Assembly (NCBI RefSeq): GCF_016862115.1
Contig: NZ_BOMI01000165.1
Coordinates: 1 to 64,000 of the forward strand
Direction of reading: 5' to 3'
DNA: 64,000 nucleotides
Source of the DNA: Paractinoplanes deccanensis
Lineage (GTDB): Bacteria > Actinomycetota > Actinomycetes > Mycobacteriales > Micromonosporaceae
Part shown: positions 25,750 to 35,224 of the stretch, piece after piece
Numbering within the stretch: position 1 is the stretch's first letter
Layout: each line of letters opens with the position of its first letter
The notes under the pieces: model-generated
The model's input: the letters and a program-made list of their open reading frames with translations, nothing else
Databases searched by the model: none
Told to the model about the DNA's origin: nothing
Position numbers and translations under genes: made by a program

Positions 25750-26226
25750 TCACTCGGAGTCGTCGTCTCCGTAGACCCCCATGGACACGTCGCCCAGGGT
25801 GTCGTTCCAGAAGGAGTTCTCGTCCTCGACGGTGGCCGGGTCGATCGCGCGCAGCTCCGATCTCAGCCGCTGCTCGACCTGCTCGTCGTCGCCGGCCAGC
25901 TCGCCGTAGGTGACGTCCAGGTAGGCCCGGAACGAGCGGACGAATTGCTCCGGTGACGAGTTGGCAAAGAAGCGCCTGCTCCCCGCCAGGCAGTAGACGG
26001 CACCGGTCTCGCACTCCACGGCGAAGCCGTCGGCCGGATCACCGACGTAGCCCAGCAGCAGGAACCCCGGATGGGCTCCGCTCGGCTCCACCCCGGCCGG
26101 GCCGTCCTCGATGAAGTCGGCGACCCGCGGGATGCCCGACTCCAGCAGGTAGGCCCGCGCCGCGTCGTCCTTGACGCACCCCAGGTAGCCGGGGCTGTAG
26201 CGGATCGGGTCGTCGTGGTCGGTCAT
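25750..26226 (-). CDS. SUKH-family immunity protein (SUKH-4-like)
   Basis: A 158-residue soluble acidic protein, starting at the ATG 26226 with GGAG 5-8 nt upstream. Family features are the GFLLLGYVGD strand region and the FFANSSPEQFVRSFRAYLDV helix, whose NSS-xxF pattern is common in SUKH-4 proteins. SUKH proteins are known immunity factors that bind and neutralise diverse nuclease and deaminase toxins. It begins 8 nt after the RHS toxin stop codon, the expected position for the cognate antidote. The acidic C-terminus (YGDDDSE) could neutralise a basic toxin surface. Confidence 0.85.
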   Translation of the reverse strand: MTDHDDPIRYSPGYLGCVKDDAARAYLLESGIPRVADFIEDGPAGVEPSGAHPGFLLLGYVGDPADGFAVECETGAVYCLAGSRRFFANSSPEQFVRSFRAYLDVTYGELAGDDEQVEQRLRSELRAIDPATVEDENSFWNDTLGDVSMGVYGDDDSE

Positions 26227-26234
26227 CGGCGCTC

Positions 26235-29200
26235 CTACTCCCATGGCCTGGTCCAGTTGCCGGAGGCGGCGTCCCGGAACACCTGGCCGATCTTAGAGTT
26301 GAGGGCGTTGTTCGTGCTCGTCGCCATCGCCGTGCCCGACTTCTCCCAGGGGTACGACCACGAGTGGTGGATGCCCAGGTTGGCGAGGTCGTCCCGGCAA
26401 CTGTTGCTGCCGGTGCAGGCCCGGCGCTCGGAGTAGATCTCCTTGATGGTCTCCCCCTTGTTCAGCTTCACCCGCAGCAGCTTCTGCTCGGCGTGGTTCT
26501 TGCGGCCCTTGGAGGCGAAGGCCACCTCGTACCGCACGTTGCCGTTCGCGTCCTCGATCCGCGCCGCGGCGCCGTTGCCGTTCTTCTTGCCGATCTGCAG
26601 CCGCTTCTGGATGACCTGCTGGCTGAGGTCGGTGCTGCCGTAGTCGACCTGGCAGTTGTGTACGAGGACCGAGGCGGCCCCGGCCAGCACGTAGTACGTG
26701 TGCGGGCCGTCGACCGTCAGGTCGTAGGTGATCTCCTTGTGGTCGTACGAGCGGACCGCGGAGAGCTGGACGTACGTGCCCGCCGCCGTGCGCAGGAGCT
26801 CGCCCTCGCGCAGGTCGCCCGCGTCCACCCACTGCTTGCGGGTCTCCGACCAGAACGGGTGGTGCTCGGTGGTGGTGATCGTCGAGGACGAGCCGTCGGC
26901 CTCGGTGACCGTGACGTCGACGAACTGCTTGTCGTCGTCGGTGCGGATCGTGTGGGTGACCTGCTCGGCCTCGGTCTCGCCGGTCTCCGGGTCGGTGGCC
27001 CGGACGGTGTCGCCGGGCTCGACCTTCTCGATCGGCTTGCTCGTGCCGTCGGCCAGCAGCACCGCGGTGCCGGCGACGAAGCTGTGCGACATGGGGCAGG
27101 CGGCGCCGTCCCCCGCGTCCTTCTTCGTCTTCGCCTTGGCCTTGGCGGCCGCGGCCTTCGCCTTGGCCTGGGTCTCGGCGGCCGCTCTCTTGGCCGCTCG
27201 CTCCGCGGCCTCCTTGGCCGCCGCCGCCTTCTCCGCGGCCGCCTTGGCCGCCGCGGCCGCCGCTTCCTTGGCCGCCCTGGCCGCGTCCTCGGCGCCCTTG
27301 AGGATGGCCTTGGCCCACTTCAGCTCCTGGAAGAAGGTGACCACGGCCTTGCCGGCCTTGTAGATGGCCTCGGCGATCTTCTTGGCCTTGAAGATCTTGC
27401 CCCAGGGCAGGGCTCCCACGACCATCGAGACGCAGGCGACCAGGTCGCCCTTGAGGCAGTTGAGGATGTCGTTGATCCCGAGGAACTCCATCAGGATCTG
27501 GCCGCCGGCCTCCAGGATCACGTCGAGCGTGCTCTTGGACTGCAGCTGGTTGGCCTTGGCGATCTCCTCCGGCGACGGGCCCGTCGTGGCGGCGGGGGTC
27601 GTCGCGGAGGTGGTGGGACCGGCGTCCGGCACCATGCCGGTCGGGTCGGTGTACGCCACCGGGTTGTTCGACGCATAGGTGTACGCCGACGTGGCGCCCG
27701 GCCCGGTGGGCATCGGGTCCCGGCTGCCGAAGCGGCCGGTGCCCGGGTCGTAGTTGCGGGCCCGCAGGTAGTAGTTGCCGTCACCGGACGTGGAGTCCTG
27801 GTACTGCCCGGTGAACTGGAGCGGGTTCTCGACGCTCTGCTCGGGCAGCTGCTGCCCGGCCAGCGTCGGGCCGACCCGCGGCCGGCCGAACGGGTCGTAG
27901 TCGTAGCCCTGCTCGACCGTCCCGGACGGCGTCAGCAGGTTCGCCGTGCCACCGAGCCAGTCATGGGTGTACGAGTGCACGCCGCTCGCCGGGTCGAGCA
28001 GCGCCAGCGGCTCGTCGTCCGGACCGTAGGTGAAGCCGCGCTTCTCGGTGACCGCGCCGCCCTGCTCGACGGTGTCGATCGCGATCTGCGGCAGCGTGCC
28101 CGCCACGTCCCACGACCAGCGCTGCGTCGAGGTCTGCGCCTGGAACGCCGTGGTGGACGAGAGCCGCAGCCCCCGGGCGTCGTAGGCGAAGGTCGTGCTC
28201 TGCCCGGACGCCAGCGTGGCCTTGGCGAGCGTGTTGTCGAGGTTGTACTCGAACTTGTCGCCGCCCGCCTTGATCTGGTTGCCGCGGGCGTCGTAGCGGT
28301 ACTCGGTCTCGCGCTCGTGGGACGGGCCTTCGACCTCCTCCTCGACGAGCTGGTCGGCGTCGTCGTACTCGTACTCGGTGACGTCGTTGCCCGCCGTGCC
28401 GCTGCGCACCTGCTCGGTGCGGTTGCCGGCCAGGTCGTACTTGTAGTCGATGCGGCCGACCGGCTTGACCGTCTTGTCGGTGCACGACGCCACGCCGTAG
28501 CAGGCCGAGGTGACCTGGTCGGCCTCGTCGTAGGCGTACGCGACCGACTCCGCGACACCGCCGCGAGTGGTCACCACCCGGCTCGGGTTGCCCACCTTGT
28601 CGAGCGTCAGGTCGTACTTGGAGACCGGGTCCTGCACGCCCGGCACGGCCTCGCCGGTGCGCTCCGTGCCGATCGAGGTGAGCCGGCCCGCGTCGTCGTA
28701 GACCCGCTTCTCGGTCAGGCCGGTCGCCTGCGGCAACGTGGTGGTGGTCCGCCGGCCCGCCACGTCGTAACCGAAGCCCCAGGTCGCTCCCCCGGCGCTC
28801 AGCGACGTGATCCGGCTGGCCGCGTCGTAGCCGTACGACACGCTGGTGCCGTCCGGGTACTGCCGCTTGGTGACGTTGCCCCGGGCGTCGTAGTCGTAGC
28901 CGAAGGTCTCGTCGGCGCGGCCCGCCTCCTTGCGGGTGACCGACCTGATCTGGTCCTCGTCGTCGTAGACGATCTCCCGGACGCCCGCCGGGTCCCCGTA
29001 CGACGTCGTGCGGTCCTTGGCGTCGTAGCCCCAGGTGTAGACCGGGCCACCGGTGCCGTTGGTGCGCTTGGCGAGCCGGTTGACGATGTCGTACTCGTCG
29101 ACGACGGTCCGCTTGGCGTACTCCTTGGCGTCGAGGTCGTCGAGCTCCTCGTCCTCGCCGAGGGTGAGCGTGTGGACCCGGTTGCTGTCCGCGTCGTACT

Positions 29201-32200
29201 TCGCGTACGTGTTGCGCCCGAGCGGATCGGTGCTGCGGATCAGGCGTCCGGCCTCGTCGTAGTAGACCGTCGTACGGTTGCCACGCGGGTCGGTGACGGA
29301 CGCGAGCGAGCCGTCCTCGCCGTACGTGTAGAGGGTCGACTCCTCCTCGGGATCGTCGGCGTCGAACTCGGCGTTCGGCGCGGTGACCGTGCGGGGCTGG
29401 TCGTCGTCGGTGTAGGTGTACCGCGTGGTGTGGCCGTTGGCGTCCGTGGTGGACACCGGCCGGTTCAGCGCGTCGAACTTCGTCGTCGTGACGTTGTCCA
29501 GCGCGTCGATGCTGCGGACCGCGTTGCCGGCGAGGTCGTACTCGAAGTGCGCGGTGAACCGCTCCTTGTCGGCGCCCTCGACGTTGCCGCGCGGCTCGGT
29601 GACCGAGGCCATCAGGCCGTCGTCGGTGTAGGTGTAGGTGGTGACGCCGCCGGTGGGCGAGATCTGCTTGATCTTGTTGCCGGCCTCGTCGTACTCGGTC
29701 TTGGTCTCGACGCCGCCCGAGTCGGTGATGCCGGTCTGCCGGCCCGCCTTGTCGTACGACATCGCCGTGGTCCGGCCGAGCGCGTCCTTGGTGCCGGTGA
29801 CCAGGCCGCTGTTGGCGCGCGTGGACGTCGACGACTTGCCGAACTCGTCCACCGTCTCGACGCTGCGGTCCAGGTCGTCGACCTTGTAGTCCTTCACGAC
29901 CACCTGGCCGCCCGGGTAGGGCCGGCGCATCTGGATCAGGTTGTCGTTGTTGTCGTACTTGTAGGTCGTGGTGAAATCGGCCTTGTTCGCGCCCGGCACG
30001 TTGCCGCGGGGCGAGGTGACCGACGCGACCAGGCCCTTGACGTTGTACGTCCAGCTGGTGACCAGATCGGCCTCGTGCTTCATGTCGACGGCGGCCGTCA
30101 GCCGGCGCCCCGCGGCCGTGTAGGTGTAGAGCAGCGTGCGCCGCGCCTCATAGGTCGCCTTGGGCAGGCCGTTGTCGAGGTACGCGTACGACACCGACAC
30201 GCCGCCCGGCGTCGTGGTCTTCTTCAGCCGGCCGGCCGCGTCGTACTCGCTGGTGTCCGGGTTGCGCTTGCCGGGCGAGTACACCGCGACGACCCGGTCG
30301 AGGTTGTCGTAGACCGTGCGGGTCGTGTAGCTCTCGGGCTTCGCCCCCGCCACGGTGCCCCGCGGGTCGACGACGATCGTCTGCCGGCCGACCTTGTCGT
30401 AGCCGTACTCGACGCGGCGTCCCTCCGGCGAGATCGCCGCCTTGGTCAGGCCGGCGTTCGGCTGGCCGTTCGGGATGTTCTCGTACCGGGAGACCTTGCC
30501 CCGCTGGTCGGTCACCGTGAGCGGCACGCCCCGGTCGTCGTACGTGTAGGTGATCGAGTGGCCCTCGGGATCGGTGCTCTTGACCAGCTCGTCGAACTGG
30601 TTGTACTCGTCCTTCCACGTCTGCCCGTCGGCGTCCACGTGCGTGGTGGGGTTGTTGCGGGCGTCGTACTGGGTCTTCTCGCTGAACTTGCGGCCGGGCG
30701 CGAACTGCTCGATCAGGTTGCCCGCGGCGTCGTACTGCGACTCGTGCTGGTTCTGATTACCGTTGACCACCAGGCTGCGGTTGAGCGTGCCGTCGTAGCG
30801 GTGGTTGTTGGTGTCGCCGTTGCCGCGCTGCGAATAGAGCAGCACGTTGCCCTTGTAGCCGTCCCAGACCACCACGTTGTCGGCGTCGGTGGTCTTCGCC
30901 TCCTGCTTCGTGGCGTTCCATTCGAACGTGGTCGCCGCGCCGAGAGCGTCCAGCTGGCGCGACACCCGGCCGGTCGAGCCGTACTCGTTGGTCAGCGTGA
31001 CGACCTTGCGCGGGTCGACCACCTGAGTCAGCAGGCGCGCCGCGCTGTAGCGGTACTGCCAGATCTCCCCGGCCGCGTCGATCACCTTGGTGAGCAGGCC
31101 GTCGGTGTAGAAGTACTGGGTCTTCCGGCCGTCCGGCAGCGTGATCGACTGGATCAGGCCGCCGGCCAGCCTGGCGACGGCCGTGCGCCCGGACGCGTCG
31201 GTCACCGTGATGCTCGCGTCGGTGTGCGCGAACCGCAGACCTGCCTGGCGCGGGTCCAGGACCGAGGACAGGCGCCCCTGCGCGTCGAAGGTGAACACGA
31301 TGTTGTCGCGCGTCGTCAGCGTCCAGCCGTCGGCCGTCCTGCGCAGCGTGGACCGCACACCCGGCGGGCGTACGAAGCCGTCGCCGCTCGCCTTGAACAG
31401 CGTGTCCGAGCCGTCCTCGGCCCGCACCAGCGCGCCGTCGGCGGTGGCGATGACCTTCAGGTCGTACACCCAGGCCCAGCCCGGGCCGAGCGCCGAGGCG
31501 CCGGTGTTGAGCGACGAGTAGGCCCGCCCGGACGAGAACGGGACCCCGAACGACTCCATCACGAGGTCGTTCTCGCTGAGCGTGAAGCCGCCGGTGCCGG
31601 TGTTCACGCCGATGGCTCGCACCGCCTGGCCGGCGTCGGTCATGCCCAGCGCAACCGAGCATCCACAGCCGGCCGCCTGCCGGTCCGGGATCGCCGGCGG
31701 ATCGACCGTCGTGCGCGGCTGCGCGCTCTCCGAGTTGGCCGACGGCACCTCGCCGTCCGGGTAGAGCCCGGTGATGGTGACGAAGTAGCTCTTGGTGGCG
31801 TCGAGCTGCCAGCCCTCGGCCGCGCCGAGCGACTTGCAGTACGAGCGCAACTCGCCACAGCCGTCGTTGCCGAGCTTGTCGCGGCCCAGGACGACCGACT
31901 GCTGCCTGGTCTGCGACTCGCTGTCGTAGAGGTCCACCCGCCACGACTCGAAGGCGTCGTCCTTCAGGTTGAAGTAGGTGACCAGCGAGGTGTCGCCGAC
32001 CACGAACCCGGGACGCAGCAGCACATCGGTGAACGCCGCATCGGGCGCCGCCGCGGCGGCCCGGGCCACTGCCGCCTTACCCACCCTTTCGGCCCGGCCG
32101 CCGGCCTCGACCAGCGGCGGCACGACGGGCGGGCGCTGATTTTCCGCGAGGGCGACCTCACTGGCCGCCCCCGCCGGCACACCCCGCTGCTGCGGTGCCT

Positions 32201-32339
32201 GACCGGCGGTGACCTGCGGAACGTCGCCGGGATCGGCGTGGGCCGGGACGTCGGCCGGTGGCGCCAGCGTCCCGACGAGAAGAAGTGCGCTGAAGCCCGC
32301 GATCCAGCGGGTTCGCGCGAGAAGATGCACACGGCGCAT
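26235..32339 (-). CDS. Secreted RHS polymorphic toxin with Hint domain and deaminase-like C-terminal toxin
   Basis: A 2034-residue secreted protein. After a signal peptide (about 1-36) come a DUF6531-like region (SFGVPFSSGRAYSS), long YD/RHS repeats (about 430-1620) and the RHS core end (YLRARNYDPGTGRF). Then follow a hydrophobic pretoxin segment, an Ala/Lys coiled coil, a Hint-type domain (about 1748-1896, starting CPMSHSFVAGTAV and ending VLVHNC) and a 138-residue toxin tip. The tip has HAE (1949-1951) and ERRACTGSNSC (C1975, C1981), matching the zinc ligands and proton-shuttle Glu of deaminase toxins. It probably deaminates nucleic acid or nucleotides in competitors. A SUKH immunity gene follows. 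Confidence 0.88.
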   Translation of the reverse strand: MRRVHLLARTRWIAGFSALLLVGTLAPPADVPAHADPGDVPQVTAGQAPQQRGVPAGAASEVALAENQRPPVVPPLVEAGGRAERVGKAAVARAAAAAPDAAFTDVLLRPGFVVGDTSLVTYFNLKDDAFESWRVDLYDSESQTRQQSVVLGRDKLGNDGCGELRSYCKSLGAAEGWQLDATKSYFVTITGLYPDGEVPSANSESAQPRTTVDPPAIPDRQAAGCGCSVALGMTDAGQAVRAIGVNTGTGGFTLSENDLVMESFGVPFSSGRAYSSLNTGASALGPGWAWVYDLKVIATADGALVRAEDGSDTLFKASGDGFVRPPGVRSTLRRTADGWTLTTRDNIVFTFDAQGRLSSVLDPRQAGLRFAHTDASITVTDASGRTAVARLAGGLIQSITLPDGRKTQYFYTDGLLTKVIDAAGEIWQYRYSAARLLTQVVDPRKVVTLTNEYGSTGRVSRQLDALGAATTFEWNATKQEAKTTDADNVVVWDGYKGNVLLYSQRGNGDTNNHRYDGTLNRSLVVNGNQNQHESQYDAAGNLIEQFAPGRKFSEKTQYDARNNPTTHVDADGQTWKDEYNQFDELVKSTDPEGHSITYTYDDRGVPLTVTDQRGKVSRYENIPNGQPNAGLTKAAISPEGRRVEYGYDKVGRQTIVVDPRGTVAGAKPESYTTRTVYDNLDRVVAVYSPGKRNPDTSEYDAAGRLKKTTTPGGVSVSYAYLDNGLPKATYEARRTLLYTYTAAGRRLTAAVDMKHEADLVTSWTYNVKGLVASVTSPRGNVPGANKADFTTTYKYDNNDNLIQMRRPYPGGQVVVKDYKVDDLDRSVETVDEFGKSSTSTRANSGLVTGTKDALGRTTAMSYDKAGRQTGITDSGGVETKTEYDEAGNKIKQISPTGGVTTYTYTDDGLMASVTEPRGNVEGADKERFTAHFEYDLAGNAVRSIDALDNVTTTKFDALNRPVSTTDANGHTTRYTYTDDDQPRTVTAPNAEFDADDPEEESTLYTYGEDGSLASVTDPRGNRTTVYYDEAGRLIRSTDPLGRNTYAKYDADSNRVHTLTLGEDEELDDLDAKEYAKRTVVDEYDIVNRLAKRTNGTGGPVYTWGYDAKDRTTSYGDPAGVREIVYDDEDQIRSVTRKEAGRADETFGYDYDARGNVTKRQYPDGTSVSYGYDAASRITSLSAGGATWGFGYDVAGRRTTTTLPQATGLTEKRVYDDAGRLTSIGTERTGEAVPGVQDPVSKYDLTLDKVGNPSRVVTTRGGVAESVAYAYDEADQVTSACYGVASCTDKTVKPVGRIDYKYDLAGNRTEQVRSGTAGNDVTEYEYDDADQLVEEEVEGPSHERETEYRYDARGNQIKAGGDKFEYNLDNTLAKATLASGQSTTFAYDARGLRLSSTTAFQAQTSTQRWSWDVAGTLPQIAIDTVEQGGAVTEKRGFTYGPDDEPLALLDPASGVHSYTHDWLGGTANLLTPSGTVEQGYDYDPFGRPRVGPTLAGQQLPEQSVENPLQFTGQYQDSTSGDGNYYLRARNYDPGTGRFGSRDPMPTGPGATSAYTYASNNPVAYTDPTGMVPDAGPTTSATTPAATTGPSPEEIAKANQLQSKSTLDVILEAGGQILMEFLGINDILNCLKGDLVACVSMVVGALPWGKIFKAKKIAEAIYKAGKAVVTFFQELKWAKAILKGAEDAARAAKEAAAAAAKAAAEKAAAAKEAAERAAKRAAAETQAKAKAAAAKAKAKTKKDAGDGAACPMSHSFVAGTAVLLADGTSKPIEKVEPGDTVRATDPETGETEAEQVTHTIRTDDDKQFVDVTVTEADGSSSTITTTEHHPFWSETRKQWVDAGDLREGELLRTAAGTYVQLSAVRSYDHKEITYDLTVDGPHTYYVLAGAASVLVHNCQVDYGSTDLSQQVIQKRLQIGKKNGNGAAARIEDANGNVRYEVAFASKGRKNHAEQKLLRVKLNKGETIKEIYSERRACTGSNSCRDDLANLGIHHSWSYPWEKSGTAMATSTNNALNSKIGQVFRDAASGNWTRPWE

Positions 32340-32400
32340 GAAAAGATGACCTCCCCCGTGAGATGACCTGGGGAGCCAAACATGTCGATGCGTCGATCTT

Positions 32401-32422
32401 CTTGATCTGTCCTTGATCTGTC
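32401..32422. repeat. Tandem CTTGATCTGTC pair upstream of the RHS gene
   Basis: Two perfect 11-bp copies (32401-32411 and 32412-32422) lie 61-83 bp before the RHS start codon. The 11-bp period places both on one helix face, so a direct-repeat regulator site is possible. They sit in the otherwise empty 161-bp gap between the RHS and DUF1810 genes. Confidence 0.5.
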
Positions 32423-32500
32423 ACGGCCGGCCGGAGGATCACCCCGGCGGCGCGGGGCAGCGGGGAGGCGCCGGTCCGCACACCCGCGCGGGGTGCCGCC

Positions 32501-32920
32501 CTACCGGCCCGTCAGCAGCTCATCGGTGCGGGCGTCGGGGACACCGTCGAAGTACCTGGCCAGCACCCGGGTGAAGACCTCCTGGTCCGGGGCCGCGCGG
32601 CCGAACAAGGTCATGGACGATCGCAGCTTCAGGTCGTCGGGGTGGCCGAGGAGCACGGTGGCCGAGGCCACCGGCGAGGCGGCCACGGCGGCCGAGATCT
32701 CGATCAGGCGGGGGCCCAGCCGGGGATGGGCCAGATAGGCGCGAGCCTCGGCGAGGTCGCGGATCGCGTAATAGGCGGCGGTGGGACTGGAGCCGAGGCC
32801 GGCCAGTTGCGGGAAGACGAACCACATCCAGTGCGACCGCTTGCCGCCCTGCCGCACCTCGGCGAGCGCGCGCTCGTAGACGCCGCCATCCTGCGCCGAG
32901 ACGAACCTGTCGAGATCCAC
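32501..32920 (-). CDS. DUF1810 family protein
   Basis: A 139-residue protein with the DUF1810 signatures RFVSAQDGGVYERALAEVRQ and SHWMWFVFPQLAGLG. The full family length is present. DUF1810 proteins are small cytoplasmic proteins of unknown function with similarity to macrodomain-associated and phosphatase-like neighbours in some genomes; no catalytic claim is made. The GTG start at 32920 is 10 nt after the monooxygenase stop, so it is probably co-transcribed with that gene. Confidence 0.85.
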   Translation of the reverse strand: MDLDRFVSAQDGGVYERALAEVRQGGKRSHWMWFVFPQLAGLGSSPTAAYYAIRDLAEARAYLAHPRLGPRLIEISAAVAASPVASATVLLGHPDDLKLRSSMTLFGRAAPDQEVFTRVLARYFDGVPDARTDELLTGR

Positions 32921-32930
32921 CCGGCCGAGC

Positions 32931-34382
32931 CTAGACGGGCTCGTAGTCGGCCGGGTCGAGGCGCGCGGTCCGGCGGCGGTATTCCGAGGCCATGCCCGGC
33001 CAGTTGGTGACGATGCGGCCGGAGGCGTTGCGGTACCAGCTCTGGCACGCGGTCCAGACGGTGCCCGAGAGCCGGCGCTGGATCTCCGCGTCGTAGGCGG
33101 CCGCGACCTCACGGCGTACGGCCAAAGGCTGAGCACCGGCCGCGAGGCGGCGGACGGCCTGGACCACATATCCGGCCTGGCACTCGTGGAAGTAGATGAC
33201 CGAGGTGTTGCCGGTGTTGGTGTTGGGGCCGTACATGAGGAAGAGGTTGGGGAAGCCGGGCACGGCCATGCCGAGGTGGGCGTACGCGCCGTCGCGCCAC
33301 TCGTTGTCGAGGGTGACGCCGCCGCGGCCGACGATGCGCAGCGGGGTGACCAGGTCGGAGGCGGCGAAGCCGGTGGCGTAGACCAGAAGGTCGCAGGGGT
33401 GGTGGGCGCCGTCGGCGGTGCGCACGCCGTCCGCGGTCAGCTCGACGATCTTGTCGGTGACCAGGCTGACGTCGGGCCGGGCGAGCGTGGGCAGCCAGCG
33501 GTTGGTGAACAGGACCCGCTTGCAGCCCATCGGCTCGTCCGGGGTGATCCGCGCCCGCAGCGCCGGGTCGCGCACCTGGAGGCGGCGCTGCACGGTCGAG
33601 ACCGTGCGCACGAAGGTCTGCGACCAGCGGCGGCCGAGCAGCGCCCGCCCGGTCACGACGGTCATCGCCCAGACGCCGGCGCGCGGCAGACTCATCAGGA
33701 CAGGCAGGTGCCGGTACGCGAAACGACGGCCCGCGCCGTACCGGCGATCGGGCCGGGGCAGCGTCCACGGGGCGGTGCGCTGGAAGACGGTGATGTGCGC
33801 GGCCACCCCGGCGATCGCGGGCACCAGCTGGATCGCGCTGGCCCCGGTGCCGATCACCCCGACGCGGCGGCCCTCGACGGGCAGGCCGGGACGCCATCGG
33901 GCGGTGTGGACGGCCGGCCCCTCGAACCGGTCCGCCCCGGCCAACGAGGGCACCACCGGCTTGGTGAGCTGGCCGACCGCGGGGACGAGCACGTCCGCCT
34001 CGATCTCCGCACCGTCGGCCGTCCTGATCAGCCAGTGGCCGCCCGCCACACTGCCCTCGACCCAGCGCGCCTCGACCACCTCCGTTCCAAGCCAGATTTT
34101 TCGCGCTATGTCTAGTTTTTCCGCGACCTCGCGTAGGTACGTGAGGATCTCGCTGTGCGGCGGAAAGCGCCGGCTCCACAACGGATTGGGCGCGAACGAA
34201 TAGGAGTAGAGCGGCGCCGGAACATCGCAGGCGCACCCCGGATAGGTGTTGTCCCGCCAGACCCCGCCGAGCGACGAGGCCCGTTCGAGCAGGACCACGT
34301 CGGTGAACCCGGCTCGCAGGAGGGCCGCCGCGGCGGCGATGCCCCCGAAGCCGGCCCCGATCACGACCACGCGCGGACTCAT
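32931..34382 (-). CDS. FAD/NADPH-dependent Baeyer-Villiger-type monooxygenase
   Basis: A 483-residue flavoprotein. The FAD-binding Rossmann motif is VIGAGFGG near the N-terminus and the NADPH motif is VIGTGASA in the middle. Between them is FEGPAVHTARW, which fits the Baeyer-Villiger fingerprint FxGxxxHTxxW. The typical TYPGCACD segment is also present. It should insert oxygen next to a ketone carbonyl; ketosteroid or cyclic terpenoid ketones are plausible given the alpha/beta hydrolase and ChoD-like oxidase beside it. A 15-bp perfect palindrome lies 22 bp upstream. DUF1810 follows closely. Confidence 0.9.
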   Translation of the reverse strand: MSPRVVVIGAGFGGIAAAAALLRAGFTDVVLLERASSLGGVWRDNTYPGCACDVPAPLYSYSFAPNPLWSRRFPPHSEILTYLREVAEKLDIARKIWLGTEVVEARWVEGSVAGGHWLIRTADGAEIEADVLVPAVGQLTKPVVPSLAGADRFEGPAVHTARWRPGLPVEGRRVGVIGTGASAIQLVPAIAGVAAHITVFQRTAPWTLPRPDRRYGAGRRFAYRHLPVLMSLPRAGVWAMTVVTGRALLGRRWSQTFVRTVSTVQRRLQVRDPALRARITPDEPMGCKRVLFTNRWLPTLARPDVSLVTDKIVELTADGVRTADGAHHPCDLLVYATGFAASDLVTPLRIVGRGGVTLDNEWRDGAYAHLGMAVPGFPNLFLMYGPNTNTGNTSVIYFHECQAGYVVQAVRRLAAGAQPLAVRREVAAAYDAEIQRRLSGTVWTACQSWYRNASGRIVTNWPGMASEYRRRTARLDPADYEPV

Positions 34383-34403
34383 TGACGTGAACGTATCAAC
34401 CTG

Positions 34404-34418
34404 TTGGCACGGTGCCAA
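34404..34418. promoter_or_regulatory. Operator upstream of the monooxygenase gene
   Basis: TTGGCACGGTGCCAA is a perfect palindrome around a central base. It lies between the alpha/beta hydrolase stop and the monooxygenase start. It matches TTGACAGTTTGCCAA at 35205-35219 in 11 of 15 positions, suggesting one regulator for the whole cluster. No TetR-type gene is adjacent. Confidence 0.6.
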
Positions 34419-34426
34419 TAGCGCCG

Positions 34427-35191
34427 TCAGCTTGTTTCCAGCAGCAGGCGGGCGCACGTTCGCGGGTCGTCGGCGAACGGCAGGTGGCCACATCCGGGCA
34501 GGCGCACGTGACGCGCCCGGGGCAGCAACTCGCGCGCCTTGACCGCCTGCCGGTACGGCAGCACCACGTCCCGGGCGCCCCACGCGATCGTGACCGGGAT
34601 GCCGTCGAGCATGCCGCGCTCGCACCGCCACTTTCCCAGGTGCCGGCGGGCCGCGGCGAAGCCCCTCGCCGCGATCAGCGCCCGGGCGTCGGCCACGCAG
34701 TCCTTCGGGTCGAGCGCCGCCGGCTTGCCGTAGAAGATGCCGCAGAGCGCGGCCCGCCCCGGCGTCGTCCGCATCAGCCACGGCAGCGCGGGTCCCAGCG
34801 CCGCCCCACCGGCCCGCGCCGCCGTGACCACGCCCCGGCACCAGCGCGCACCAGCCGCCCCGAAGAAGCCGACCGGCGAGAACGCCGTGACCGAACGGGC
34901 CACCCCGCGCCGGCCCAGCTCCAGGGCCACCGCGCCGCCGAGCGAGCTGCCGCCCACCGCCGGCCGGGTGACCCCGTGCGCGTCGAGGAACCCGGTGACA
35001 CGGTCCGCCAGGTGCTCGACGGAGCCGGGCCCACCGTCCGGCTCGGACGCGCCGAAGCCGGGCAGGTCGAGCGCGATGACGTCGTGGCGCGCCGCGACCG
35101 TGTCGAGGACCGGCCGCCACACCTGCCAGCGGCTGCCGATGCCGTGGATGAGAACGAGCGGGCTTCCACTTCCCTGCCGGTGATGGTTCAC
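34427..35191 (-). CDS. Alpha/beta hydrolase
   Basis: A 254-residue alpha/beta-fold hydrolase. The oxyanion segment is LIHGIGSRWQVW, the nucleophile elbow is GSSLGG, and the catalytic His is in GCGHLPFADDP. The GTG at 35191 follows AAGGAGG by 5 nt. It lies upstream of the monooxygenase on the same strand and divergent from the GMC oxidoreductase. Hydrolysis of an ester or lactone made by the Baeyer-Villiger enzyme is the natural hypothesis. The substrate is not known. Confidence 0.88.
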   Translation of the reverse strand: MNHHRQGSGSPLVLIHGIGSRWQVWRPVLDTVAARHDVIALDLPGFGASEPDGGPGSVEHLADRVTGFLDAHGVTRPAVGGSSLGGAVALELGRRGVARSVTAFSPVGFFGAAGARWCRGVVTAARAGGAALGPALPWLMRTTPGRAALCGIFYGKPAALDPKDCVADARALIAARGFAAARRHLGKWRCERGMLDGIPVTIAWGARDVVLPYRQAVKARELLPRARHVRLPGCGHLPFADDPRTCARLLLETS

Positions 35192-35204
35192 GGCCGCCTC
35201 CTTG

Positions 35205-35219
35205 TTGACAGTTTGCCAA
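35205..35219. promoter_or_regulatory. Operator-like palindrome at the hydrolase/oxidase divergence
   Basis: TTGACAGTTTGCCAA lies between the divergent alpha/beta hydrolase (start 35191) and GMC oxidoreductase (start 35225). It is related to the perfect palindrome at 34404-34418. It ends 5 bp before the GMC start codon, so bound protein would cover the initiation region of a near-leaderless message. Confidence 0.5.
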
Positions 35220-35224
35220 CAGCG

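Noticed and set aside
26364..32366. A 2000-codon plus-strand frame opposite the RHS gene
   Set aside because: It is the mirror of a high-GC coding region: Arg/Val/Leu/Gly-rich low-complexity text with no domains, while the minus strand shows signal peptide, YD repeats, Hint and toxin domains.
32440..32505. Terminator between DUF1810 and RHS genes
   Set aside because: Only a weak 5-bp stem (CACCC/GGGTG) is present, well below the quality of the other hairpins reported.
34412..35224. Plus-strand extension of the GMC oxidoreductase
   Set aside because: It overlaps the well-supported alpha/beta hydrolase on the opposite strand; ChoD-like sequence starts at about 35240.
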